From Pelagomonas calceolata (lineage: Eukaryota; Sar; Pelagophyceae; Pelagomonadales; Pelagomonadaceae), in NCBI GenBank assembly GCA_918797485.1, contig CAKKNE010000002.1, positions 3,128,501 through 3,192,500 on the forward strand: DNA of 64,000 nt. The letters are read 5' to 3'. Made by a program: the position numbers and the translations under genes. Below the pieces are notes generated by a model that was given only the letters and a program-made list of their open reading frames with translations, had not been told where the DNA came from and did no database searches. Shown piece after piece: positions 29,414-39,303 of the stretch. Within the stretch, counting starts at the first letter, position 1, and the number at the start of each line of letters is the position of its first letter.

Positions 29414-30130
29414 ATGCCGTTCGTCCCCGAGAGCGTGCTCAAGAAGCGCCGCGCGCAAGCGGCCATCGCGGCCGACAAGGACGCCGCGTCGAAGAAGGCC
29501 GCCGCCGCCGCCAAGGCGAAGAAGGACGTCATCTTCAAGCGCGCGGAGAAGTACGCCGCCGAGTACAAGCAGCAGGAGAACGACGCCATCCGACTGCGGC
29601 GAGAAGCGAAGAAGGCCAATAGCATCTACGTGCCTCCGGAGGCGAAGCTGGCCTTTGTTATTAGAATTAGAGGTATCATCGGCATGTCGCCGAAGGTGAA
29701 GAAGATCCTCCAGTTACTGAGACTGAGGCAGCTCCACTCCGGCGTCTTCGTCAAGCTGAACGGCTCGACGATCAAGATGTTGAGACTCGTCGAGCCCTAC
29801 ATCGCGTATGGTACGCCCAACTTAAAAACGGTCAGAGAACTCGTCTACAAGCGCGGCTACGGCAAGGTCAACAAGCAGCGCGTGCCCATCGACAACAACG
29901 CCGTGGTGGAGCAAGTATTAGGCAAGTACGACATCGTCTGCGTCGAGGACGTGATCCACGAGCTGTACACGACGGGGCCCCACTTCAAGGAGGTCGCGAA
30001 CTTCCTCTGGCCCTGCAAGCTGTCCAGCCCGACGGGCGGCTTCAAGATGAAGCTCCTCCACTACAACGAGGGCGGCGACGCGGGCGACCGCGGGGAGAAG
30101 ATCCACGAGCTCGTGAAGAAGATGATCTAG
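29414..30130 (+). CDS. RPL7: Ribosomal protein uL30 (eukaryotic L7)
   Basis: 238 aa, the usual length. The basic N-terminal helix ([20 protein letters not shown]) is followed by conserved landmarks: VRIRG-type motif as [69 protein letters not shown] and the C-terminal EIHELVKKM-like end. A component of the cytosolic 60S subunit. Single exon, ATG in context AAGATGC. Confidence 0.96.
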   Translation: MPFVPESVLKKRRAQAAIAADKDAASKKAAAAAKAKKDVIFKRAEKYAAEYKQQENDAIRLRREAKKANSIYVPPEAKLAFVIRIRGIIGMSPKVKKILQLLRLRQLHSGVFVKLNGSTIKMLRLVEPYIAYGTPNLKTVRELVYKRGYGKVNKQRVPIDNNAVVEQVLGKYDIVCVEDVIHELYTTGPHFKEVANFLWPCKLSSPTGGFKMKLLHYNEGGDAGDRGEKIHELVKKMI

Positions 30131-30330
30131 GGTGGGGTATGGCGGTCTACTTATCTCGTGTCAACTTGGAGTTGGGGGGTCGTCAAAAAACCCGACTGGC
30201 AGACGTGTCTCATCAACTTTGGTCCCATAAGTTGGCTATAACTCGCCATTCGTGCACCGCTGTTGCACATCCGTGGCGCATTGATCAACTCTTTCAACAG
30301 CACAGCTCTTGCAACAGCAACCACGCAACA

Positions 30331-31312
30331 ATGATGCGAGCAGCATTAGCATTGCTGGCGCTCGTGCCGGCCACTGCATTAAGAGTGACGGTGCTGGGTG
30401 GCAACGGCTACGTCGGCCAGCGCGTCTGCGAGAAGCTGGTCGCGCGCGGCTGCGACGTGACCTCGATCTCGAAGAGCGGCAAGGCGCCGAGCGGCGGGGC
30501 GTGGACGCAATCGGTCAAGTGGGTCGCGAACGACCTGACGCGCGGCAGCCGCCAGGAGCTCGAGGCCGCGGTGGGCCAGCCGGACGTCGCCGTCTCCTGT
30601 GTCGGCACGGTAGGTTTCGACGGCCGGGGCCTGGAGCTGGGGAACGGGGTCGCTAACGTGCGCGCGGCGGAGGCGCTCAAGGGCGTCCAGCGCTTCGCAG
30701 TGCACGAATCAAATTTCGCGGCGCTTGTCATGGCCGAATCACGACCTGCACGCCATCGACGCGATGCCTGCTCGACGGCGTGGCGGTGCCGGTTCCTCGC
30801 CGCTCGACGGAACCATCACGGCCGCATGACTCACTGGTTGATTTGCGCACAGGCGCTTCGTATTGGTATCAGTAGCGTCCGAAGTGGCCGCCGCGAAGGG
30901 CTGGCTGCCCGGCTACTTTGAATTTTATTTCAAGGGCAAGGCCATGGCCGAGGCCGCGGCGGCCGAAGCGGCGGGCGACGCGAACGCGTACGTCGTCAAG
31001 CCCTCGTTCATCTACGGTGGCGACAGCTTCGAGCTCTTCCCGCCGCGCGTGGCGAGCGGCTACGGCGCCGCGATCGAGGAGATCCTCTCGAACGCGATCA
31101 TCACGAAAATCGCCGACGTGCTGCCGGGGCTACTGAAGGTGGCCCTGCGGCCGCCGAGCTCCGTCGACGCGGTCGCGGAGGCGTGCGTCCGGTGCGCGGT
31201 CGGCGACTGTTCGACGACTGTGCTCGACGGTACCGTCGCCATCAACGAAGCCGCGGGTGCGGACAAAGCAACGGGCTTCAGCGACTTCGTGGGTAGGCTG
31301 TCTACGAATTAA
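30331..31312 (+). CDS. Atypical short-chain dehydrogenase, COQ11/NDUFA9-like, two exons
   Basis: Exon 1 30331-30689, exon 2 30853-31312, 272 aa. The Rossmann NAD(P)-binding motif GGNGYVG is at residues 23-29, directly after a short hydrophobic leader (MMRAALALLALVPATALR). The segment SISKSGKAPSGGAW ... SVKWVANDL closely resembles yeast Coq11 and plant plastoglobule relatives. Later VASEV, KGKAMAEAAAAEAA and YVVKPSFIYGG fit the atypical SDR pattern in which the catalytic Tyr/Lys pair is modified. A role in quinone metabolism or lipid-droplet redox is plausible but inferred. The gene is interrupted by an introner-like element; exact removal gives KGVQRFVLVSVASEV with no extra or missing residue. 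Confidence 0.85.
30698..30852 (+). mobile_element. Introner-like element, copy B (acts as GC-AG intron 30690-30852)
   Basis: 155 bases, left end CAGTGCACGAATCAA, right end TTGATTTGCGCACAG (12 of 15 positions complementary). It is flanked by a perfect 8-base target duplication, GCGCTTCG at 30690-30697 and 30853-30860. Restoring the host codons exactly needs removal of 30690-30852 (163 bases), which begins with GC of the left duplicate and ends with the element's CACAG. No nearby GT donor gives the correct frame with this acceptor. The core (CGCCATCGACGCGA, TGCCGGTTCCTCGCCGCTCG) is shared with copies A and C. Confidence 0.9.
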
Positions 31313-31383
31313 GTAATGGTAATATATATATATGTCACCGTTTGGTGCCGCGCGCGTCGCCGCCGGTGTAATCGCCGCCGGAG

Positions 31384-31964
31384 TCATCGTAGCGGGGACT
31401 GGTCGCCGACGCGAAGCTTCAGGGACACGATCGTCGACACGGGCAGACTCGCGAGGGCCAGGTGGAAGACGCCCGCGCCGCGCTGCGGTATGTGGACGTC
31501 GAAGCTCGTCAACACGACCGCGCCGTCCGACACTCTACGGTCCATCGCTATCGAAATCGCGCCGTCCGCCGGCCGCAGGAACGGCACCTCGTTGCCCAGC
31601 CGCCCGACGTCGACGATCGACAGATCCCGGAACGCGAGCCTCCGCCGCACCGGCACAATGCCCTCCGCGACGGTTCGCGACACGATGCCCGTCCGGTCGA
31701 CGACGTTCGAGAGCCGCACGTCCTTGGCCGAAATCACGCGACAACCGCCGGTCCCCTTGGGCGCTCGATCGTGGGGTCGCCCAGCGACGTCGATCGTGTA
31801 GCTACCTGGTGGGCGAACATCGCCGCGCCCTCGTCGTAAGCGTCGTCGACGTCGTCGCCGCCGTCGCGCGTCGCCTCGCGGTGCATGCGCTTCCACTCGC
31901 GGAAGAATGCGGGCGGCCCGCGCGCGGACCCGCCGCCTGGATTATCGTCGCCGGCTGGTGGCAT
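31384..31964 (-). CDS. Unrecognised protein, possibly two exons with a 50-base intron
   Basis: An ATG at 31964 opens MPPAGDDNPGGGSARGPPAF. This frame must change near 31800 to continue into a beta-rich segment (CRVISAKDVRLSNVVDRTGI, AFRDLSIVDVGRLGNEVPF, VVLTSFDVHIPQRGAGVFHL). A GT-AG intron at 31805-31756 (donor CAG/GTAGCT, acceptor CCAAG) keeps phase and gives 176 aa. No family recognised. It is tail-to-tail with the SDR gene. The second exon looks protein-like, but without homology the model stays tentative; a frameshift or a non-coding stretch are the alternatives. Confidence 0.4.
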
Positions 31965-32184
31965 GAGCTCTCGTGTGGCGTAAGAGTATTAGTTCTCGTG
32001 TGGCGTGGCGTACGGATGCCGATAAATTAGTCTTCAATTGGCAATTGCTGCATTGAAGCCCTTTTTTTAGGCGTGCCTAATTATTTATAATACATATACG
32101 GATTCCTAGTGTGTCCATACGCTAGATCACCTCTTGCGGCTCGCCAAAATACACCAGCGATTGACGGTGCCTTCTACCGTCCAA

Positions 32185-32892
32185 ATGGTACATCATATCA
32201 ACTCCAGCTCAGTTTTCATACATATTCGACGGAACCGGAGCCGACGCCCCGCGCTCGGAGGGCGGGAAAAGAATTCTACTAGACAACTCCCGAGTTTATG
32301 TTCGTTTCCTTCCGTTTGGTAGTGGTAGAGTCCATCTAGGCCGTCTCAGCGCCCACTGAGCTATTTGAGGTGATCCGTATGAGCCGCGCGATTCGTCGAC
32401 TTTGGTACCACGCATTTATATATAAACGGGCAAATTTTCCAAACCTGCGAGTATCCGCGACGCCACCATCCAAATGGACCACAAGGCCGTTGTTCTATTC
32501 ACAATCGACCGACTTGCCCGTTCTCCGCGGGCGACGGTACGTTGACGGAGCACCAAAAAGGCCCCAGACCGGTGTTTTATATAATAAATTTGCGTTTCAG
32601 GCGATTTAGTTCTAGGACGGGCCATTTAACCGGCCTGACTGCTCACTACATTGCTCTGAGACCCAAAGATGCTCGGCGCGGGTCGGCCAACTCGCGAGCC
32701 CACGATCTCCTTAATTTTGGCGAATTGCTTGGGCCTGCGACCATCAGCGCGTGTACCATCACCATGGACCACGACGCGATCATTTGTTCCATGATCGACC
32801 GACTTACGCGAGGTCCAGATAAAGATGTTCACGTCCCGAGCGTGGGCAGCCCAAAGTACCCTTCTCGTTGTGTAGATGTCATATACTTGTAG
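32185..32892 (+). repeat. Diverged repeats, about 290-base spacing
   Basis: ATGGACCAC at 32474 and 32764 are each preceded by about 40 similar bases (CCTGCGA...CCATC) and followed by similar potential codons: MDHKAVV...TIDRLARS at 32474 and MDHDAII...MIDRLTRG at 32764. A weaker match begins at 32185 (CCAAATGGTACATCA). Spacings are 289 and 290 bases. Similarity is confined to roughly 100 bases around each ATG, so this may be a decayed tandem duplication or fragments of a repeated coding sequence. Confidence 0.4.
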
Positions 32893-33428
32893 TTGACTAT
32901 CGGTTGGGTAGTATAGGGTCCGACGAGACCGCTATTACGATTCCTGGGGGCCCTCGGGTAATTGCCGTTTTATACGGTACGGGCCACCATCGGGTCCAAA
33001 TTATTTACTTTTTTCGGATGCAGATCGGCTCTCGGACTCCCTCTCGGATAGGTCTGGGGTCGGGTAGTCGCCTAGACCGCATACGCCGGTGCTAGGGCTC
33101 TCCAGAGAGCTCTGGATCCAAAACTTTGGGGGCTTGGGCTCCGGCCCGATGTCTGGCTGAGGACCTGTACTGATATGTATCTACCGATGGAAGCGCCCAC
33201 GCATGCGGCGTAGGCGATTGCACGTGTATAGTACCGACCCTAGGTGACCTCCGAGAGACCTCAGGACCACGAATCGACAGGATTCCACCGACGCGGCCGT
33301 CATGGCGGGATCGTCAATATCGCGAATTAAAAAAAAAATTGTCGGCCCCCAGGAAGTGTCCCATTGATCTCTTTGGACCAGTAGCTAACGGAACGATCGT
33401 CAAACGGCTGCATGGGTCGAGTTTTCGT

Positions 33429-33452
33429 GCTAGTGTCTTACACGCCGCTAGG
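33429..33452 (+). repeat. 24-bp CTAG-bounded repeat, copy 1
   Basis: Begins GCTAGTGTCTTACA and ends GCCGCTAGG; two differences from the copy at 39590. It lies 156 bases upstream of the histone deacetylase ATG. Confidence 0.75.
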
Positions 33453-33607
33453 AACGATCACGCTGAACTGGGCAGCTCTCTGTGCGCACGCGCCTGTGGA
33501 CTGACAGCGACAACGTTAGGCAGAGCTGGGTAAAAACAGTGCAATCCTACTCCGCGCGCTGCGGCAAACAGCTCTACAGCACAAGAGCCGGCGTCGGCGG
33601 AGCAGCC

Positions 33608-35092
33608 ATGAAGCAATTCCAGCCGCTGGCTCCTTCCAGCACGAGACGCCCGCCGCTGCGGCCGCGGCAGTCGTCGGACGCCGGCACGAAGAAGTTCCGG
33701 CCGCTCGTCGCGCGGAGCTCGACGCCGCCGCGGCCGCCGGGCGCGCGCGTCGGCGCCGTCGCGGCGGTGACGTCCCGCTTCCTGACGGGCGGCGCGGTCG
33801 CGCGCGCGAAGTACCGCGCGCCGGTGCTGGCGCGAGCACCGGCGCCGGCGCCCGCGGCGCCACCGTCGCCCGAGACGCAAGAGCCGGACGCGCCACCACC
33901 CGCAACGACGCCCGCTACCGCCGCGGCGACCACGACGGCGCCGCCTGTAACCACGCCCGTCGTCGTCATGCACAACGCGTGCGTCGAGCGGCACCTCGTG
34001 CCCGCCGGCCACCAGGAGCGGCCCGAGCGCACGGCGTCGGCGCGGCGCGTCGCGCAGAATGTGGTGAGACGGCGCCCGGCCGCCGTCGGGGGCGCCTGGG
34101 CCGCCGGCGCGAGCGTGAGTGGCGGCGACGTCACCGAGGCGATCCTGCGCGCGCACTCGGCGCGCTACTACGCGTCGCTCGAGGCGGCGACGGCGCGCGC
34201 GACCTCGCCGGACGCGCGCGTCGAGCTCACGCCGGCGGGCGACACCATGGGCTGCGGCGACTCGCTGCTGGCCGCGCGCGCGGCCGTCGCTATTAGCATA
34301 GAGGCCGTACGCGCCGCGCGGCGGGTCCCGTGCGCCGCGTGTTTGGTAAGACCGCCGGGCCACCACGTCGCGCGCGACGGGAAGACGGCCGTCGCGCCGA
34401 GCCAGGGCTTCTGCCTGCTGAACTCCGTCGCCGTCGCGGCGCTCGAAGCATCAGCCAACGGCTTCGCCAAGGTGGCGGTCGTGGACTTCGACGTGCACCA
34501 CGGCAACGGCACCGAGGACATCTTAAGTGGAGACGACCGCTTCTTCTTCGCGTCGGTCCACGCGTTTGGTGGGGGGACCTACCCCGGCACCGGCGGCGCG
34601 CGGACCAAGAGCGCGGCGAACGTGCTCAACGTGCCGCTCCCGCCTCCAATAAAGAAGAGCGGCTTCCGGCGCGCCGTCGAGAAGATTGCCAGGAGGGTCA
34701 AGGCCTTCGGCCCGGATTTGTTGTTGCTGTCGGCGGGCTTCGACGGGCATAGGGACGATCTGGCGGACCTCGGGCGGTTGGACGAGGAGGATTATGGGAG
34801 GTGCACGAAGATATTGCTCGCGAGCTGCGGCTGCCCGTGCGTGTCGATCCTCGAAGGGGGCTACGGCCGCGACTGCGAGGGCGACGACGGCGTCGCGCGC
34901 GAGCCGGGCGCGGGGCTCGCGGCGGCGATCGACGACCAGCGCCTCCGGTCCTTCGACGCGTGCCTCGAGGCGCACCTCGACGCGTGCGCCGACCACTTCC
35001 ACGGCGCTGGGGCGACGCCGCCGACGCCCCCGGAGCCGGCGTCGCCGCTGGCCGTGGTGCGGCGGCTGTCGGAGGAACTGGAAGAAGAGTAA
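33608..35092 (+). CDS. Histone deacetylase, class II-like (arginase/deacetylase fold)
   Basis: 494 aa. The catalytic domain begins about residue 118 and carries all diagnostic segments: RPPGHHV near 248 (proton-relay histidines), DFDVHHGNGTEDI near 293 (zinc Asp and His), LLLLSAGFDGHRDD near 373 (second zinc Asp) and LEGGYG near 414 (catalytic Tyr). It therefore looks active as a zinc-dependent lysine deacetylase. The first 115 residues are a Pro/Ala/Arg-rich, probably disordered extension. Targets may be histones, tubulin or other proteins; sequence does not say. The ATG at 33608 (GCCATGA) was chosen over a longer frame that starts with GTG at 33482. Confidence 0.93.
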   Translation: MKQFQPLAPSSTRRPPLRPRQSSDAGTKKFRPLVARSSTPPRPPGARVGAVAAVTSRFLTGGAVARAKYRAPVLARAPAPAPAAPPSPETQEPDAPPPATTPATAAATTTAPPVTTPVVVMHNACVERHLVPAGHQERPERTASARRVAQNVVRRRPAAVGGAWAAGASVSGGDVTEAILRAHSARYYASLEAATARATSPDARVELTPAGDTMGCGDSLLAARAAVAISIEAVRAARRVPCAACLVRPPGHHVARDGKTAVAPSQGFCLLNSVAVAALEASANGFAKVAVVDFDVHHGNGTEDILSGDDRFFFASVHAFGGGTYPGTGGARTKSAANVLNVPLPPPIKKSGFRRAVEKIARRVKAFGPDLLLLSAGFDGHRDDLADLGRLDEEDYGRCTKILLASCGCPCVSILEGGYGRDCEGDDGVAREPGAGLAAAIDDQRLRSFDACLEAHLDACADHFHGAGATPPTPPEPASPLAVVRRLSEELEEE

Positions 35093-35597
35093 GTGTGTGA
35101 ACAAGTCACGGACGGTCGCGCGGTGGCGCCGCGTCGCGACTTTGAGTACCGGTCCGGGTCCAGGGCTGTCTTGGCGGTGTCGCGGATCGAAAAAAGGCGA
35201 ATTTCGGCGCGTGAGGTTGGCTTCAATTCCCAGGTCCGTTCAGATGAGCTCCAATTCCCCCAGGTAAAGGCACAAAGTGGCTTCGACATACGACGCGGCT
35301 CAAACGAGATAGAAACGCCGCGGCGCCCCGCCAAGCGTCGTAGCGAGGTCGTCGCGCTGCAGACAACGCGGAGAAAAAATAGTGCGCGGTCTGAGACGCT
35401 GCAGCCGAAGTTTAAGCTGCGGCAGAGCAGGCGAGGCATTCGTGGCACCTCCTCTCCCAAAAACCACAGAACGCGCCGCAAAACGCTGCGCAGCGGACGC
35501 CCACAGCCCAGCAATCAAGACCACAGCTGCGCGCCGCGCCACGTTCGAAAACAAGCGAGACACGCGCCTCACAACAAGCGTTCGAAGCAAAAAAACC
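35093..35597. promoter_or_regulatory. Intergenic region between deacetylase and Tudor/PARP-zf genes
   Basis: 505 bases. Open frames here are arginine-rich and overlap the next gene in another frame, so I see no real gene. A short direct repeat, CAATTCCC...CAGGT, occurs twice near 35225-35265. The last part is A-rich before the ATG at 35598. Confidence 0.35.
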
Positions 35598-37602
35598 ATG
35601 AAGCGCCCCGCCGCCGCCGCCGCCGTCGCGCCCAAGAAGCCGAAGAAGGACTACCCCACCGTCGGTACTATTATAGAGGCGAAGTGGTCGACGGAGTTCG
35701 GCCCCGGCAAGGAGTGGTACCGCGGGAAGATCGCCAAGGTCCACGCCGGCAAAACGTCCAGTAGAGATCCTAGTTTCGACGTGGCTTATGATGATGGCGA
35801 GCTCGAAGAGAAAGTACGGTGGGAGAACATAAGAGTTGTGGACCCGTCGACGCCCGCGCCGGTTTATGACTACGACGAGCCCGAGATCGTGGCTTCGAAG
35901 ACATCCCTCGAGCCCACGCGGCCGCGGTCGAAGCGCGAAATAAGAGCGCCGCAGAAGGGCCCCCTCGCCTCGGCCGCCCTCAGTCCTCCGCCTCAACCGA
36001 AGCCGCGACCTAGACAGCCCAAACAGAGGGCACCGCTGACCGTGAGACTCCCAAAACCGCCGCCGCCGAAGCCTCCCGTGCCCCAGAAGGAGTCCGCAAG
36101 GATGGTGCGGCAGTTGGTCAGGACCGATCGGGAAAAATTAGATCTGGAAACGGTCAGAGATGCCTTGAGGACGGACCCGATCAAGGACCAGGCGGATCAT
36201 GGGAGGGTGGGTGGCATGCTCGCTGGAAGAATAGGCGAGAACAAGTACGTCGTCGAGTACGCGACCGATTGCCGAGCGAAGTGCAAGCTCTTCTCCTGTA
36301 AAAGGTCGCTGTTCCTCGGCGAGCTGCGCATCGGCAAGGTGCCGCCCAGAGTGAACCCGTTGCAGAACAAAAGGGTGCACTGGTACCATCCCTCTTGTGT
36401 CTTCCAGTCGTTCCGGAGGGCGTCCAAAAAGACGAAACTCATAGACCACCCCGAGAAGGATTTGGAAGGATGGCACGCGCTGCAGCCCAACGACCGGGCG
36501 TTCATCGATTTATGTTTGCGGCGGTCGCGAGAAGCCCCCGGGGATTGGGCGCTCGACGAGGACACGTCTTCCAGTAATGCGCCGCCGGAGCCCGTCGACG
36601 GCGCCGCGGTCGATTTGTTACTGTCGTTACAGGCGCCGGGCGCGGCGGCGGCGGCGGCGCCGGCGGCGCCGCGACCGCCGACCTACGCGCCGCCCGTGCC
36701 GCGCTTCGAGCGGCCGGGGCAGAACGCCGCGCCGCGCTACGCGCCGCGCTACGGCGCCCCGCCGCCGCCGCTCTACGGCGCGCCGCCTCCGCCGCCCTTG
36801 GTGGCGCCGCAGCCAGCGTACGTCGGCCGCACGGGCGAGTACGCGTCGCCGGCCTCGCCGCTCCGCCAGCGGGCGCCGCCCCCGGCGCCGCCGCCGCAAC
36901 CACTACCCCAGTTTATGCCGCCGCCGCCGGCCTTCCCCGACGCGGCGGCCTACAACGCCGCCGTCTCCGCCGCGGCGGCCGCCGCGGACCCGCGCTACGC
37001 CGCGGCGGCGGCCGCGGCGGCCGCGGCGCACCACGCGCGGCGCCTCGCGCTCGAGACCGCGGGCGCGCCGCCCTACTACGTCCCCGGCGGCGCGCCGCCG
37101 TTCCTGCAGGGGCCGCCGCCGCCGATGGCGCCTCAGGTGCTGCAACAGATGCCGCCTCAGGCGGCGCCGCATCTGGCGCCTCAGGTGGCGCGTCAGACGC
37201 CGCCGGCTCCGGTTCAGGCGCCGCCTGCACAGGCGCCGGCTCTGGCGCCGGCCGCTCCGGTGGGACCAGGCGCACCCGCTACTGCGCCACCTGCCGCGCC
37301 ACCGGCCCCGCCGTCATCTGTGCCGCCGGCCGCGCCACCGGCCGGCCCTCCGCCGCAGCGACCGCCTCTGCTGGTGGCCGCCGCGGCACCGGCGCGGCCG
37401 CGGCCGCCGCTCGTGATGGTCGCGCCGCAAATCATGCGCCCGCCGCCGCAAATTCTCGCGCCCGCCGAGTTCGACGCGGCGCGGCGGCGCGGAGACCTCG
37501 CGGGCATGATGGCGGCGCCCCCGCCGCCGCGGCCCTACCCGTTCGTGCCGCCTCCGCCGCCCGCGATGGCGTTCCCGTTCGACGCCTCGGCGCGCGTGGG
37601 CG

Positions 37603-37633
<31 letters not shown>

Positions 37634-37676
37634 CGCTCCTGTGAAGCCGGAGCAACCCTCCCGCGTGATGATCTAG
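35598..37676 (+). CDS. Tudor-like plus PARP-type zinc-finger protein with long proline/alanine-rich tail
   Basis: 692 aa; ATG in ACCATGA context, followed by a lysine-rich start. Residues about 22-80 read as a Tudor/Agenet-like domain (GTIIEAKW ... EWYRGKIAKVHAG ... FDVAYDDGELEEKVRWENIR), a histone- or methyl-mark reader fold. Residues about 218-300 resemble a PARP-type zinc finger: EYATDCRAKCKLFSCKRSLF, LGELRIGKVPP and HWYHPSCVFQSF, with the H-x2-C pair intact and the first pair spaced C-x4-C rather than C-x2-C. From about 348 to the end it is almost entirely Pro and Ala, ending in a poly-proline run before VKPEQPSRVMI. Likely a nuclear chromatin/DNA-nick associated protein; there is no PARP catalytic domain. 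Confidence 0.72.
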
Positions 37677-38038
37677 TGATAAAGGAGCTTGTTTGCAAAT
37701 GCTTCGTGTGCATCTCTCGGGTTTTCCACAGCAGCCTGAGGAGATACCGTCCCCGGGGCACAGCTTCCAGGGCTCGCGGACAAAATCGTGGGCTAGCGGC
37801 CTGTACACTAGCAAGCAAGCATAACTAAACCGCGCGGCAAGCCCGTATCGGCCACTGATCGGGACAAAATTAGTCGCGGCACAATCACAAACGCTACGTA
37901 AACGGCTCATTGAGCCGAAATCGGCTGCATAGGAAATCCTAGTGGGAGTTACATTGGACGTTAGTGAAGAGCACAACAGCGGTTTTTGGACTCGCGCGCG
38001 GCGCAAAATTTCAGTTTCAGCGTCGAGAGGAGTAACAT
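37677..38038. promoter_or_regulatory. Intergenic region upstream of 38039 gene
   Basis: 362 bases, no gene seen. Carries a shortened CTAG-bounded repeat at 37792-37812. Confidence 0.35.
37792..37812 (-). repeat. CTAG-bounded repeat, copy 3 (21-bp deletion variant)
   Basis: GCTAGCGGCC then TGTACACTAGC: the same as the 24-bp repeat at 62881 but with three central bases missing. It lies about 230 bases before the next ATG. Confidence 0.7.
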
Positions 38039-38876
38039 ATGTCACCAGAAAACGTACAAGTCTCGCGCCGCGCCGGCGCCCTCGCCGCGGCCATGAACGC
38101 CCGCCGCGTCCAGCGGGCGCGACTCCGCGCGGCGTTCTTCAATCGGTGGCGCGCGACGACCCTCGCGGCCGCCGTCCACGCGACGCGACGCCTCTTGGAC
38201 CCGACGCCCCGACCGGAGCCGAGCCCCGAAGCGGCTATCGGTGCCTTACGCCGCGATCTCGCGCGAGTGCTCGTGAAGGACTCGGCGCTCGACGAGAGCT
38301 GCATCAAGGCGGCCGCGGCGCGAGCGAGCGCCAAGCGGCGGCGGCGCCCGCTCACGCCCATTTCGCCGCCGCCGCCGCCGCCTTCGGTTCAGAAGGAGAA
38401 CGTCTCGCCGGGCGCGCGGCGCGTCAAACAACTCGGCCGCGGCATCCGACGGCTCTACGACGCCTACGCGACAACGCACGCGAAGAAGCTCTTCCCCGAC
38501 GCGGCAGTGGACCTCTTCCGCGACTGCGGCGTCGTCCCGGCGCACGCCTCCGCGGATGATATCAAGGCGGTCGTAGGAACGGAGCCGATCGACTACGGCG
38601 GCTCGTCCGCGGCGTCGACGCGTCGTGACTTCGACGTGGATCGATCGCGGCGATGCCGTGCCGGCGGACGCTGGCAACGACTCGGTTCACACAGGCTTCT
38701 GCAGGGCCGTCGCCGAGCTCGGCCACGTGTGCTTCTGCCGCGCCGTCGACGTCGAGGGCGTCGGCCGCGTCTGGACGCCTGCCAGGGACGACGACCCGCT
38801 CCGCGCGCTCTTCCGCGTGATCTCGTCGTCGAAGGCGTTCTACGCGGCGCAGAAGCACTCCGCAGCGCTCTGGTAA
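38039..38876 (+). CDS. Unrecognised basic protein with apparent frameshift
   Basis: An ATG at 38039 opens MSPENVQVSRRAGALAAAMN and remains protein-like to about 38610 (ESCIKAAAARASAKRRRRPL, RRLYDAYATTHAKKLFPDAA, VDLFRDCGVVPAHASADDIK). After that the same frame becomes an arginine-rich shadow. A different frame, ending at 38876, reads sensibly (DSVHTGFCRAVAELGHVCFC, ALFRVISSSKAFYAAQKHSA). I infer one gene with a frame change between about 38600 and 38640; no good GT-AG pair is visible there, so a sequencing indel or real frameshift is likely. No family recognised. Confidence 0.45.
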
Positions 38877-38919
38877 ACATCAAAACTTAAACGAGGGGGC
38901 GGGGACAACTTCCACAACT

Positions 38920-39303
38920 TCAGTTCTTGCCGTTCTCGTCCTGGTACTTCTCGAGCGCCGACTTCCAGCCCTTGGGGTAGACCGACGCCTGCATGTGCCA
39001 GCCCTCCTTGAACCAGCGGCCGAAGATCGGCCCGAGCTTGCTCTCGTCGGGCCGGAAGTCGCCCGCGACGCGCAGGTTGATCTCGTCGGGCTCGTAGCCG
39101 AGCTGGGCCTGGATGATGTGCTTGAGGTCGAGGACGTCGTAGTCGTACTCGATGGGGATCTGGAAGGGCGCGAAGGACTGGTAGTTGCCGTCGCTGCCTT
39201 CCGGGCCGACGCCCATGATCATGATGTAGCGGTGGTCGTCGTCGAGGTGGTACATGGGCACCTGCTGCTCGAGCACCGCCGCGGGGTCGGCGCAGACGGG
39301 CAT
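38920..39303 (-). CDS. Unrecognised 127-aa acidic/aromatic protein
   Basis: Begins MPVCADPAAVLEQQVPMYHL and contains HRYIMIMGVGPEGSDGNYQS, EYDYDVLDLKHIIQAQLGYE and GPIFGRWFKEGWHMQASVYP. Composition is rich in Tyr, Trp, Asp and Glu, unlike chance frames in this GC-rich DNA, and conservation-like motif density is high, so I consider it a real small cytosolic protein. I cannot name a family. It may have an upstream exon; the ATG at 39303 is a reasonable start. It is divergent from the secreted propeller gene. Confidence 0.6.
   Translation of the reverse strand: MPVCADPAAVLEQQVPMYHLDDDHRYIMIMGVGPEGSDGNYQSFAPFQIPIEYDYDVLDLKHIIQAQLGYEPDEINLRVAGDFRPDESKLGPIFGRWFKEGWHMQASVYPKGWKSALEKYQDENGKN

Larger units (their letters stand above)
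31965..33607. other. Gene-poor 1.6-kb region with decayed repeats
   Basis: No convincing gene. Base composition is lower in GC than the coding neighbours, with several AT-rich runs (for example AATTATTTATAATACATATA near 32080). It holds diverged repeats near 32185, 32474 and 32764 (separate entry), a CTAGTGT...CGCTAG stretch at 32106-32125, an AAAAAAAAA run near 33330, and at the right end one 24-bp CTAG-bounded repeat before the deacetylase gene. Looks like degenerate duplicated or transposon-derived sequence. Confidence 0.5.

Noticed and set aside
35093-35764. 223-codon frame upstream of the Tudor/PARP-zf gene
   Set aside because: Arginine-rich without motifs and overlapping the lysine-rich start of the real gene in a different frame.
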